From contig NZ_JACHJK010000013.1 in NCBI RefSeq assembly GCF_014203595.1, forward strand, positions 1-64,000: a DNA stretch of 64,000 bases, read 5' to 3'. Of the stretch, positions 42,801 through 49,995 are shown piece after piece. Position numbers and translations under genes: made by a program. This stretch comes from Streptomyces echinatus (GTDB lineage Bacteria > Actinomycetota > Actinomycetes > Streptomycetales > Streptomycetaceae). Below the pieces are notes generated by a model. It searched no databases. It was given only the letters and a program-made list of their open reading frames with translations, and had not been told where the DNA came from. How positions within the stretch are numbered: the stretch's first letter is position 1; the number at the start of each line of letters is the position of its first letter.

Positions 42801-43264
42801 GCCAGCCGCTCCTCCGCCAGGCACTCCCCGGCCGCCCGTACGAACTCCTCGTCGGCGAAGTCCGCGTACGCCGGCCCCCGCCACAGCTTGAGGGCCTCGG
42901 TGAGCAGCGCCGCCCGCGCCCGCGGGTCCGCGGTGGAGCGCGCCTCGGCGAGGAGGCCGCCGAACCGCGCGGCGTCGACCTCGTCGGCGGAGCCGAGCCG
43001 CAGCCGGTAACCGGGCGGCTGCCGCAGCAGCCGCTCGCGGCCGACGACCCGGCGCAGCTGGGAGACCTTGGCCTGCAGAGCACCCGCCGGATTGCCGGGG
43101 AGGCTGTCGCCCCAGAGGTCGTGGATGAGCCGGTCCGCGGAGACAGGGCCGCCGTCCTGCGCGAGGAGATCCGCGAGCAGCGCCCGCACCTTGGTCTCGG
43201 GGACCCGCACCGGCTCCCCTTCGTCGTCCCACACCGCGAGTGGTCCGAGCACCCCAAACCGCAT
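39812..43264 (-). CDS. AfsR-like SARP regulator (BTAD, NB-ARC, TPR)
   Basis: A 1150-residue regulator. It has an N-terminal OmpR-type DNA-binding domain (1-95), a bacterial transcriptional activation domain (about 100-240), and an Ala/Pro/Ser-rich linker (about 255-320). An AAA/NB-ARC ATPase follows (P-loop GPGGVGKTRLA, LLVLDNCEHV, TTSQEPL), then a long TPR-like helical region to the C-terminus. It lacks the C-terminal LuxR helix. SARPs bind direct repeats near -35 of cluster promoters. Four 11-bp repeats lie in its own intergenic region, so it probably controls itself and the MFS gene, and possibly the LysW operons. Confidence 0.9.
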   Translation of the reverse strand: MRFGVLGPLAVWDDEGEPVRVPETKVRALLADLLAQDGGPVSADRLIHDLWGDSLPGNPAGALQAKVSQLRRVVGRERLLRQPPGYRLRLGSADEVDAARFGGLLAEARSTADPRARAALLTEALKLWRGPAYADFADEEFVRAAGECLAEERLAALEERAEARLAAGEHRLLAGELAALVSGHPLRERLRAVQMRALYRAGHQGEALASYDDLRTRLARELGVGPGPALSALHRAMLRQDPALDADTQPPAASSDGVPPHPAPSPHPMTAPAPPASPAPPASSAPPTASAPLASPTPSTASPPPTSPAPPTPSASLSAPPAPSAPAGLPVPLTALIGRDQALGRLSRLLGRERLVTLTGPGGVGKTRLAVAAARDVASGGAAGLADGAWFVEFAGVRTATATADALAGIVAATLGLRDDAPSAPPAVSPVATSPVHRLTAALRDRDTLLVLDNCEHVVEAAAELVGRLLRGAPRLRVLTTSQEPLALAGESVFLVEPLHTPDAVRLFTERAAACAPGFRLGSDDPDGAAADPGSDRAAVAEICRRLDGIPLALELAASRVRALGVRELAARLGDRFRVLTSGQRGAPARQQTLRAVIDWSWELLDAPERAVLGRLAVHSDGCGLDAAEAVCAGDGVPAGAVLDLVTRLVDKSLVVVTDGPTGPRYRLLESVAAYAVERLRETAGEPAARERHLRHHLTLAERAERRLRGPLQRDWLTRLDTEAGNLRAALDEAVRRAAAGRGEEAVRLATALSWWWLLRGRLTEGRRALAAVLAATAPDPDPELTLLHGAFVLLTGERTVPAGADAVPDPVRRARALWLNAHGMFGVGDLDGARAWNTRALAHFEAADDRWGIAAALGVRAALALVRGDLDGLARDGRRSRALFRELGDRWGELQTVSPLAALAEIKGEYAQAAHRQHEGLQMARELCLRAEVSARLSGLGRLALLARDFDRARDLHEQARRLAVEQGYKYGEIHADMGLALGARRSGDIDAAEAHLLRIRADHADVSSAAGDHLLHAELGFIAELRGDAAESAAHQLRGLRIARSLGEPRALALSLEGLAGTATLCGHRSGAVCAALLLGAAHAARRSVGAPLPPAERGDVDRVTAAARAVLGVRAFEESFERGARLSPDEAERHARAALAALVDEAA
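42280..42480. repeat. Degenerate repeats in the SARP linker
   Basis: About 200 bases made of imperfect GGGGGCGCAGAGG/GGGGGATGCCGGAGG-type units encode the Ala-Pro-Ser linker (PPASPAPPASSAPPTASAP and so on) of the SARP protein. Slippage-prone; the unit number probably varies between strains. Confidence 0.6.
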
Positions 43265-43441
43265 GCGCTCAACCTACCCCTCCGGCAAGGCGCCCACCTG
43301 TTCGGTCATCGGCTCCGAAGCGTTCCCCAAGGATTCCCGAAGCATTCCCGAAGCGGCCGCGCGCACAGTGAGGTCGCCGGACGGCCCCGCCTCCCAGGGC
43401 GTGCCCGGCAGCGCACTTCAGGAGATACGGAGAACACCCCC
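43265..43441. promoter_or_regulatory. SARP/MFS divergent promoter with four 11-bp repeats
   Basis: GGCTCCGAAGC (43310-43320), GTTCCCCAAGG (43321-43331), ATTCCCGAAGC (43332-43342) and ATTCCCGAAGC (43343-43353) are head-to-tail 11-mers with consensus ATTCCCGAAGC. One-turn direct repeats are the hallmark of SARP binding sites. They lie about 90 bases upstream of the MFS start and 45 from the SARP start. Confidence 0.65.
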
Positions 43442-44707
43442 ATGAGCCTCTCACCCGACACGGCTGCCGCCTCCGACACGGCCGCCGCCCCCGGCACGGA
43501 GCCCGGCACCGCGCCGCCCCCGCGGCAGGACAGCGGGGAGCGGCGGCGGGGACTGCCGCTGGCGGCGCTGCTCGCCCTCGCCACCGCGGTGTTCGTCACC
43601 AGCCTCACCGAGACGCTCCCCGCGGGCCTGCTGCCCGGGATGAGCCACGACCTCCGGGTGAGCGAGTCCGCGACCGGGCAGACGGTCACCGTCTACGCGA
43701 TCGGCACCGCGCTCACCGCGATCCCGCTGACGGCGGCCACCGCCGGCTGGCGGCGCAAGCGGCTGCTGCTCACCGCCGTGGCGGGATTCGCCGCGGCCAA
43801 CACGGTGACGGCCCTGTCGTCCGTCTACGGACTGACGATGGCGGCCCGTTTCGTCGCCGGTGTCGCCGCCGGAGTGGCGTGGGCGCTGCTCGCCGGCTAC
43901 GCGCGGCGGATGACGCCGGTTCCCCTGCAGGGCCGGGCCATCGCGATCGCCATGGCGGGCATTCCGGTGGCGCTCTCGCTCGGCGTGCCCGCCGGGACCT
44001 TCCTCGGCCAGGCCCTCGGCTGGCGGGTGGCGTTCCTGGCGATGACGGCGCTCACGGTGGTGCTGCTGGGGTGGATCGTCGCCGCGGTGCCCGACCACCC
44101 GGGCCGGCCGAGCGGTGAACGTCCGCTCATGCTGCGAGCGCTGGGGGTGCCGGGCGTGCGCCCGGTGCTCTTCGTCACGCTCCTGTTCGTGCTGGCCCAC
44201 ACGGTGCTGTACGCCTACATCGCCACGTTCCTGGACGACCTGGGGATGGGCGACCGCACCGATCTGGTCCTGCTCGTCTTCGGTGTCACCTCGCTCGCCG
44301 GCATCTGGGTCGTGGGGGCCCGCATCCACCGCCGGCTGCGCGCGCTGACCGTCGCCGCCACCCTGCTGGTGGCGGCCGCCGCCACCCTGCTCGCGGTGAC
44401 CGGCGACGGCGGCGCGCCGGTGTACGTCGCCGCCGCCCTGTGGGGGCTGGGCTGGGGCGGGCTGCCCACGCTGCTGCAGACCGCCGTCGGCGACGCGGGA
44501 GGCGACCACGCCGACGCCGCCCAGGCGATGCTCGTCACGCTGTGGAACGTGGCGATGGCCGGCGGCGGCGTGCTGGGCGGTGTGCTGCTGGAGGTGACCG
44601 GCAGCGGTTCCTTCCCCTGGACGGTGCTGCTGCTCCTGCTGCCGGTGCTCGCCGTCGTGCTCGCCGCCCGGCGTCACGGCTTCCCGTCCCGGCGCCCCGG
44701 CGCGTAG
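43442..44707 (+). CDS. MFS exporter (paralog 2)
   Basis: A 421-residue major facilitator with 12 helices after a polar N-terminus. Long stretches are identical or nearly so to the MFS protein at 28111: LTETLPAGLLP, ATGQTVTVYA, LLAGYARRM, GLGWGGLPTLLQTA. The ATG at 43442 follows GGAGATACGGAGAACACC. It is divergent from the SARP gene, so it is probably SARP-regulated and exports the product or a shunt. Two close efflux paralogs in one cluster suggest resistance to the compound or export of two forms. Confidence 0.88.
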   Translation: MSLSPDTAAASDTAAAPGTEPGTAPPPRQDSGERRRGLPLAALLALATAVFVTSLTETLPAGLLPGMSHDLRVSESATGQTVTVYAIGTALTAIPLTAATAGWRRKRLLLTAVAGFAAANTVTALSSVYGLTMAARFVAGVAAGVAWALLAGYARRMTPVPLQGRAIAIAMAGIPVALSLGVPAGTFLGQALGWRVAFLAMTALTVVLLGWIVAAVPDHPGRPSGERPLMLRALGVPGVRPVLFVTLLFVLAHTVLYAYIATFLDDLGMGDRTDLVLLVFGVTSLAGIWVVGARIHRRLRALTVAATLLVAAAATLLAVTGDGGAPVYVAAALWGLGWGGLPTLLQTAVGDAGGDHADAAQAMLVTLWNVAMAGGGVLGGVLLEVTGSGSFPWTVLLLLLPVLAVVLAARRHGFPSRRPGA

Positions 44708-45110
44708 GTCCGCCACCGCCGGCGGCACGGTCCCGCGGTACGCGGCTCGCCCCGTGCTCCCCGGCACGCAACGTGATGTTCACAGTCCCCCGGCTCCCCG
44801 GGGGCTCTCTTCCGGACGGCCCTCGCCGGCCGTCGCCGTCAGCGGCCGCGGATCCCGGTGGGGTCGTGTGACCAGCGGAAAGGGTTCTTCTCACGGCGGT
44901 CCCCGGTCCGGGAAAAGGCTTTCCACGGCGGGGGATCCGCTGCCGGCCGGAGATCTCTCCCGAGCGCGAATCCGCTGGTCAGCGGGCGAAATGTCAAAGT
45001 GACCGGGCGCACCGTGAAATCGGCGGACAAGCCGGTAGCTTTGTCCCTCGTACGACTGTCCGCACGTCGACACGACGAGGCGACACGACTGCGAGGGGGC
45101 GTAGTTAAAC
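44708..45110. other. Intergenic region upstream of the degenerate transposase
   Basis: About 400 bases without a supported gene. The last 100 bases before 45111 contain a GTACGACTGTCC / CGACACGACGAGG / CGACACGACTGCG cluster of CGAC-rich repeats and GAGGGGGC as a possible ribosome site. No transposon ends were seen here. Confidence 0.4.
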
Positions 45111-46355
45111 ATGTCGTCATGGGAGGTGCGCGTCGCGGCTGGGGAGCGCGAGCGCTTACACATGTTCGTCGAGAAAGTATTCAATTCACTGCACCGCGCG
45201 GAACAACGCCGTTGGGCGCGGGAATATCTGTGGGGACTCCTCCACACACCCGGCAAGAAGACACCGCGGCGCATGGCCGAGGCCGGATTGCTGCCGGCCG
45301 GAGCGGCGCACGGACTGCACCAGTTCATCAACGGCAGTCCCTGGAACTGGCAGCCGGTGCGCTGCGCACTCGCCGGGACGGTCGCGGCGGGCGGACCGGC
45401 GTACGCCTGGACGTGCGCCGATCTCCTCATCCCGAAACAGGGCGAGCACTCGGTGGGGGTGCACCGTCGTCTCGACCAGGCGACCGGACGCACCATCAAC
45501 TGCCAGCGCGCTCTGGGACTGTTCCTGTCGACGGGCACCCGGTGCTTCCCGGTCGACTGGAGCCTCGTGCTCGACGGCGAGTGGGACTGGGACGACCTGC
45601 GCAGGCGCCGTGCGCGCATACCGGAGGAGGAGACCGGGCGTCCCGTGGGTGCGTACGTCATCGGCTTCGCCGCCGGGGTCGCCGCGCACACCCGGTTGCC
45701 CGACGCGCCCTGGGTCCTCAACCTCACCCGGCGGTGCGACGACGCGAGCGGTGTCATGGCCGGACTCGCCCGCCGGGGACTGGACTTCGTGTGCGAGGTG
45801 GAGTCGAGACAGATCGTCCTCATCGGCCGCCCCGCACCGCGGGTGATCACCGTGGGGGAACTGATGGAGGAGCCGCATGCCCGGCAGCCGCACGTCCTGA
45901 TGCGCCAGACGGAGCACGGCGGTTCGAGGGCGGTCCGGGTCAATGTGTACGGCGGACCGGTACGCCTGTCGCAGCGCGGGGCCGGCAAGGACGGCGTCTC
46001 GCGTACCTACCAGGTCCTGGAACTGCCTTCCGCCGACGGCGCGCAGCCCCCCAGGTACTGGATCACCAGTCTGATGAGCCGCGGCGTGGAGGAGGTCCTG
46101 ACCCTGGCCCGGAGCCAGTCCACCGCCCTCGCGACGGTCGCCACGGTGCGGGAGGGATTCGGCGTGCTCGACTTCGAGGGCCGCTCCTTCCCCGGCTGGC
46201 ACCACCATATGACCATGGTCTCGGCCGCGTACGCCTACCAGCGCCTGTACGGCACTCCCGGCGCGGGCTCCGCGCCGGCCGTACCGCTGCCCGTGGCGCA
46301 CGCCGGGACCACGGCCCACTACGCGGACGCCGGAGCGAAAGGCCTGGGGGCGTGA
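45111..46355 (+). CDS. IS701-type transposase homolog, probably catalytically dead
   Basis: A 414-residue protein with the IS701/DDE framework. Where active members have DDTGFPKKGKHSVG it has CADLLIPKQGEHSVG, followed by CQRALGLFLSTGTRCFPVDWSLVLDGEWDWDD. The C-terminal FEGRSFPGWHHHMTMVSAAYAYQRL is conserved. The aspartates and glutamate expected for the triad seem replaced. Codon 16 is TTA (45156-45158), which needs the bldA tRNA. The 3' end overlaps the response-regulator GTG by 4 bases. It is likely domesticated for regulation. The ATG at 45162 is an alternative start. Confidence 0.7.
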   Translation: MSSWEVRVAAGERERLHMFVEKVFNSLHRAEQRRWAREYLWGLLHTPGKKTPRRMAEAGLLPAGAAHGLHQFINGSPWNWQPVRCALAGTVAAGGPAYAWTCADLLIPKQGEHSVGVHRRLDQATGRTINCQRALGLFLSTGTRCFPVDWSLVLDGEWDWDDLRRRRARIPEEETGRPVGAYVIGFAAGVAAHTRLPDAPWVLNLTRRCDDASGVMAGLARRGLDFVCEVESRQIVLIGRPAPRVITVGELMEEPHARQPHVLMRQTEHGGSRAVRVNVYGGPVRLSQRGAGKDGVSRTYQVLELPSADGAQPPRYWITSLMSRGVEEVLTLARSQSTALATVATVREGFGVLDFEGRSFPGWHHHMTMVSAAYAYQRLYGTPGAGSAPAVPLPVAHAGTTAHYADAGAKGLGA

Positions 46356-47041
46356 AGAGAGTGCTGGTCGTGGAGCCGGACGCCGGCGCGGCCGAGAGTA
46401 CGGCGGGCGAGCTGCGCCGGCAGGGGTACGCCGCCCACACCGTCGACAGAGGAGCGCGGATGCTGCGCACGTACCACGACGCCGATCTGGTGCTGCTCTC
46501 CCTGGACCTGCCGGACATCGACGGACTGGAGGTGTGCCGCACGCTGCGCGCCGAGAGCGACATTCCGGTGATCGCCTGCACGCACCGGGACAACGAACTG
46601 GAGCGGGTCCTCGCGCTCAAGGCGGGGGCGGACGACTGTGTGCTGAGGACGTGGAGCCCGCGGGAGATAGGGGCACGGATCGAGGCGGTACTGCGGCGCA
46701 CCCGGCCGCAGGCCGCAGGCGCGGACAGCATCTCGCTCCGGCCGCTGCACATCGATCCGCGGACCCGGGAGGTGCGCCTGCGCGACCGGCTCGTCGACGT
46801 CACGGCCACGGAGTTCGAACTGCTCTACACCCTTGCCGCCCGGCCCGATTCCGTCGTCTCCCGCAAGGAGCTGATGGCCAGGGTCTGGGGCAGCAACTGG
46901 GTGCGGACCAGCCGCACCATCGACACGCACGTGAGCAGCCTGCGGGCGAAACTCGGCTCCAGCCGGTGGATCATCACGGTGCGCGGGGTCGGCTACCGCA
47001 TGGGGCACGTGGGGCAGATGCCCGAGGCGTCCGCCGGCTGA
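46352..47041 (+). CDS. OmpR-family response regulator lacking the phospho-Asp
   Basis: A 229-residue protein: a receiver domain (about 1-118) and a C-terminal winged helix (about 130-222; FELLYTLAARPDSVVSRKELMARVWG, THVSSLRAKLG, TVRGVGYRMG). In the receiver, the position of the phosphoacceptor reads LVLLSLDLPDIDG, so Ser50 replaces Asp; the acidic pocket VVEPD is partly kept. It is an atypical, probably phosphorylation-independent regulator. Translation starts at GTG 46352, overlapping the upstream gene, so its synthesis depends on that gene, including its TTA codon. No histidine kinase is nearby. Confidence 0.85.
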   Translation: MKRVLVVEPDAGAAESTAGELRRQGYAAHTVDRGARMLRTYHDADLVLLSLDLPDIDGLEVCRTLRAESDIPVIACTHRDNELERVLALKAGADDCVLRTWSPREIGARIEAVLRRTRPQAAGADSISLRPLHIDPRTREVRLRDRLVDVTATEFELLYTLAARPDSVVSRKELMARVWGSNWVRTSRTIDTHVSSLRAKLGSSRWIITVRGVGYRMGHVGQMPEASAG

Positions 47042-47079
47042 GACGTCCCGTGCCCGGAGTCCCTGATCCCCGGCACGGC

Positions 47080-47275
47080 CGATTCCCCGCGTCGCCGATT
47101 CCCGACATCGGTGATTCCGATGTCGCCGTTCCCCTACGACCTCGATTCCCGGCGCCGATTCCCGGCGTCCTGAATCTCCGGATCCCCGATTGCCCGATTG
47201 CCGACGTCCTCGTCTCCCGGCGTCCGCATCTCCTGTACGTCGTTTCCCGACGCCCTGTTTCCGACGCTTCCGAGG
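47080..47275. repeat. Degenerate GATTCCC/GACGTC repeats
   Basis: The 294-base gap between the response regulator and the first monooxygenase is filled with imperfect units such as CGATTCCCGACATCG, CGATTCCCGGCG and CTCCCGGCGTCC, about 10-14 bases each. They recall the ATTCCCGA core of the SARP-site repeats, but spacing is irregular. Confidence 0.5.
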
Positions 47276-47335
47276 GAGCCCCGCCTTGGTGAGACATGCC
47301 CTTATCGAGTTCGCCACCCGAGGAGTGAGCGGCAC

Positions 47336-48700
47336 ATGACGAAACAGATCCACCTCGCCGCGCAGCTGCCGGGCATCCACAACGTCACCGTCTGGCCGGA
47401 CCCGCGCTCGGGGAGCCAGATCGCCGTCGACTCCTTCGTGCACCTCGCGCGGACGGCGGAGCGCGGCAGGTTCGACTTCTTCTTCCTCGCCGAGGGGCTG
47501 CGGCTGCGCGAGCACAAGGGCCGCCTCTACGAACTGGACGTGGCGGGCCGCCCGGACAACCTGACGATGCTCAGCACGGTGGCCGCCGTCACCACGCATC
47601 TCGGGGTCGCCGCCACCGTCAACGCCACCTTCAACGAGCCGTACGAGGTGGCGCGCCGGCTCGCGACCCTGGACCACCTCAGCGGCGGGCGTGCCGCCTG
47701 GAACGTGGTGACCAGCTTCGACTCCTTCACCGGTGAGAACTTCCGCCGTGGCGGCTTCCTCGCCGAGGCCGACCGCTACACCCGCGCCGCCGAGTTCCTG
47801 GCCACGACGCGTGAGCTGTGGGACAGCTGGGCCGGGCCGGACCTGCGCGCCGACCCCGTGTCCGGGCAGTTCGTCCGTCCGGGCGCCGGTGAGTTCGCCC
47901 ACCGCGGGACCCACTTCGACATCTCGGGACGCTTCACGACCCCGCCCGGCCCGCAGGGTCACCCGGTGATCATCCAGTCCGGGGAGTCCGACGCGGGACG
48001 CGAGTTCGCGGCGTCGGACGCCGAGGTCGTCTTCAGCAAGTACAACCGCCTCGACGAGGCCCGCGCCTTCTACCGGGACGTCAAGGGCCGGCTCGCCCGG
48101 TACGGCCGCTCCCCTGCCGACCTGCGGATCATGCCCACGGCCACCGTGGTCGTCGCCGACACCGACGAGGAGGCCGTGGCCTACGCCGACGAGATCACCC
48201 GGGCCCAGGTGAGCCCGCAGACCGCGATCGCCCACCTGGAGGCCGTCTGGGGCCGCGACCTGTCCGCGTACGACCCGGACGGGCCGCTGCCGGAGATCGA
48301 CCCGGAGCCCGATTCGCTGGTCCTGAAGGGGCATTCCGTGTTCCGTACGGGCCGGGCCGAGACCGCCCGGCGCTGGCGCGCCCTCGCCGGGGAACGCGGG
48401 CTGAGCATCCGGGAACTGGTCATCGCGGTCCACGGCGGGCAGACCTTCGTCGGCAGCCCGCACACCGTCGCCGACGCCGTCGACCACTTCGTGCAGACCG
48501 ACGGCGCGGACGGCTTCGTCTTCGCGACCCATCTGACGCCCGGCGGCCTGGACGACTTCGTCGACCGGGTGGTGCCGCTGCTGCAGGAGAAGGGGGTCCA
48601 CCGGCCGGACTACACGGGGACGACACTGCGGGACCACCTCGGGCTGCGCCGCCCGACGGACACCGGACGCAGTTCCGGGAACACGCGGGAGGCATCATGA
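47336..48700 (+). CDS. Luciferase-like flavin monooxygenase (NtaA/DszA type) 1
   Basis: A 454-residue class C flavin-dependent monooxygenase. It begins MTKQIHLAAQLPGIHNVTVWPDP, with FDFFFLAEGLRL, LSTVAAVTTHLGVAATVNATFNEPYEVARRLATLDHLSGGRAAWNVVTSFD (the family signature) and a C-terminal QTFVGSPHTVADAVDHFVQ. It uses reduced FMN from a separate reductase, which is not in the window. NtaA-group enzymes oxidise amines, thioethers or sulfones. The ATG follows AGGAGTGAGCGGCAC. It is coupled to the next gene by an ATGA overlap, so the two may act together. Confidence 0.88.
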   Translation: MTKQIHLAAQLPGIHNVTVWPDPRSGSQIAVDSFVHLARTAERGRFDFFFLAEGLRLREHKGRLYELDVAGRPDNLTMLSTVAAVTTHLGVAATVNATFNEPYEVARRLATLDHLSGGRAAWNVVTSFDSFTGENFRRGGFLAEADRYTRAAEFLATTRELWDSWAGPDLRADPVSGQFVRPGAGEFAHRGTHFDISGRFTTPPGPQGHPVIIQSGESDAGREFAASDAEVVFSKYNRLDEARAFYRDVKGRLARYGRSPADLRIMPTATVVVADTDEEAVAYADEITRAQVSPQTAIAHLEAVWGRDLSAYDPDGPLPEIDPEPDSLVLKGHSVFRTGRAETARRWRALAGERGLSIRELVIAVHGGQTFVGSPHTVADAVDHFVQTDGADGFVFATHLTPGGLDDFVDRVVPLLQEKGVHRPDYTGTTLRDHLGLRRPTDTGRSSGNTREAS

Positions 48701-49908
48701 GCGACGGCCCGCTGCACCTCGCCGTGGCCCTCGACGGCGCCGGCTGGCATCCCGCCGCCTGGCGGTCCCACGACGCCGTCCCCGGCGCGCTGTTCACCGC
48801 CGCCTACTGGACGCGGCTGGTCACGGAGGCCGAACGCGGACTCCTCGACTTCGTCACCCTCGAGGACGCCCTCGGCCCCCAGTCGGCCGCACCGCACCGT
48901 CCCGACGACCGGACCGACCAGGTCAGGGGCAGGCTGGACGCGGTACTGCTCGCGGCCCACCTCGCCCCGCTCACCACACACATCGGCCTGGTCCCCACGG
49001 TCAACGTCACCCACACCGAGCCGTTCCACGTCGCCGTGGGCATCGCCACCCTCGACCATGCCAGCAGGGGCCGCGCGGGCTTGCGTCCGCAGATCGCCCC
49101 ACGCGCCGCCGACGCCGGCCACTTCGGCCGCCGCACGACCCCGCAACTGACCGACGACGATGTCCGCGACCCCGAACTCATCGCCGAACGGCTGCGCCCG
49201 CTGTTCGCGGAGGCGACCGACGTGGTGGAGGTGGCCCGGCGGCTGTGGGACAGCTGGGAGGACGACGCGGAGATCCGGGACACGGCCACGGGCCGCTTCC
49301 TCGACGGTGCCAAGCTGCATCACATCGACTTCGAGGGCGCGTACTTCAGCGTCAAGGGGCCGTCCATCACACCGCGCCCGCCCCAGGGACAGCCGCTGGT
49401 GGCGAGCCTCGCGCACGCCTCGACGCCGTACGAGTTCGCGGCCCGCGGCAGCGACGTCGTCCTCGTCACGCCACGCGACCGCGCGGGCACCGAGGCGATA
49501 CTCGCGCAGGTGGACGAGGCCGTCGACCGGGTGGGCAGGGACGAACGGGCCCGGCCGCTGCGCAGGTTCGCCGAACTGGTCGTCTTCCTGGACGACGAGC
49601 CCGGCGCCGCCATCCGCCGCAAGGAACGCCTGGACGACCTCGACGGCGCCACGTACACCTCGGACGCCCTGATCTTCACGGGCGGTTCCGGTGAGCTGGC
49701 CGACCTGCTGCTCGACTGGCGCGCCGCCGGGCTCGACGGCTTCCGGCTGCGCCCCGGCGCGGTGCCGCACGACCTCACGGCGATCACCCGCCGGCTGGTG
49801 CCCGAGCTGCGCCGGCGGAACGCGTTCCGCACCGCGTACGGCACCGGGACCCTCCGCACCCGGCTGGGCCTGCCGCATCCCCGCAACAGGTACGCGCGGC
49901 CCTGCTGA
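48697..49908 (+). CDS. Luciferase-like flavin monooxygenase 2
   Basis: A 403-residue paralog of the luciferase-like superfamily. It begins MSDGPLHLAVALDGAGWHPAAW, contains LVPTVNVTHTEPFHVAVGIATLDHASRGRAGLRP and RRLWDSWEDDAEIRDTATGRFLDGAKLHHIDFEGAYFSVKGPS, and has a C-terminal domain with DALIFTGGSGELADLLLDW. It is shorter and clearly divergent from its neighbour at 47336. Substrate is unknown. The start overlaps the first gene by 4 bases, and a perfect palindromic terminator follows. The pair may hydroxylate an amine or carbon of the carrier-made product. Confidence 0.86.
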   Translation: MSDGPLHLAVALDGAGWHPAAWRSHDAVPGALFTAAYWTRLVTEAERGLLDFVTLEDALGPQSAAPHRPDDRTDQVRGRLDAVLLAAHLAPLTTHIGLVPTVNVTHTEPFHVAVGIATLDHASRGRAGLRPQIAPRAADAGHFGRRTTPQLTDDDVRDPELIAERLRPLFAEATDVVEVARRLWDSWEDDAEIRDTATGRFLDGAKLHHIDFEGAYFSVKGPSITPRPPQGQPLVASLAHASTPYEFAARGSDVVLVTPRDRAGTEAILAQVDEAVDRVGRDERARPLRRFAELVVFLDDEPGAAIRRKERLDDLDGATYTSDALIFTGGSGELADLLLDWRAAGLDGFRLRPGAVPHDLTAITRRLVPELRRRNAFRTAYGTGTLRTRLGLPHPRNRYARPC

Positions 49909-49912
49909 TCAC

Positions 49913-49946
49913 ACCGACGGGCCGGCACCGGTGCCGGCCCGTCGGT
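49913..49946. terminator. Bidirectional terminator
   Basis: A perfect 34-base palindrome (arms 49913-49929 and 49930-49946) lies between the convergent monooxygenase and SWIM-protein genes. Confidence 0.75.
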
Positions 49947-49995
49947 GGGCCGCCGGGGTGCGGGCGCTCCGTGGCGCGGTGTCCCGCCGCCGGTG

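Noticed and set aside
45111..46355. Active insertion sequence
   Set aside because: No terminal inverted repeats or target duplication seen; catalytic residues look lost and the gene overlaps a regulator.
46319..48637. Long minus-strand frame opposite the regulator and monooxygenase
   Set aside because: No motif or ribosome site; the plus strand has clear families.
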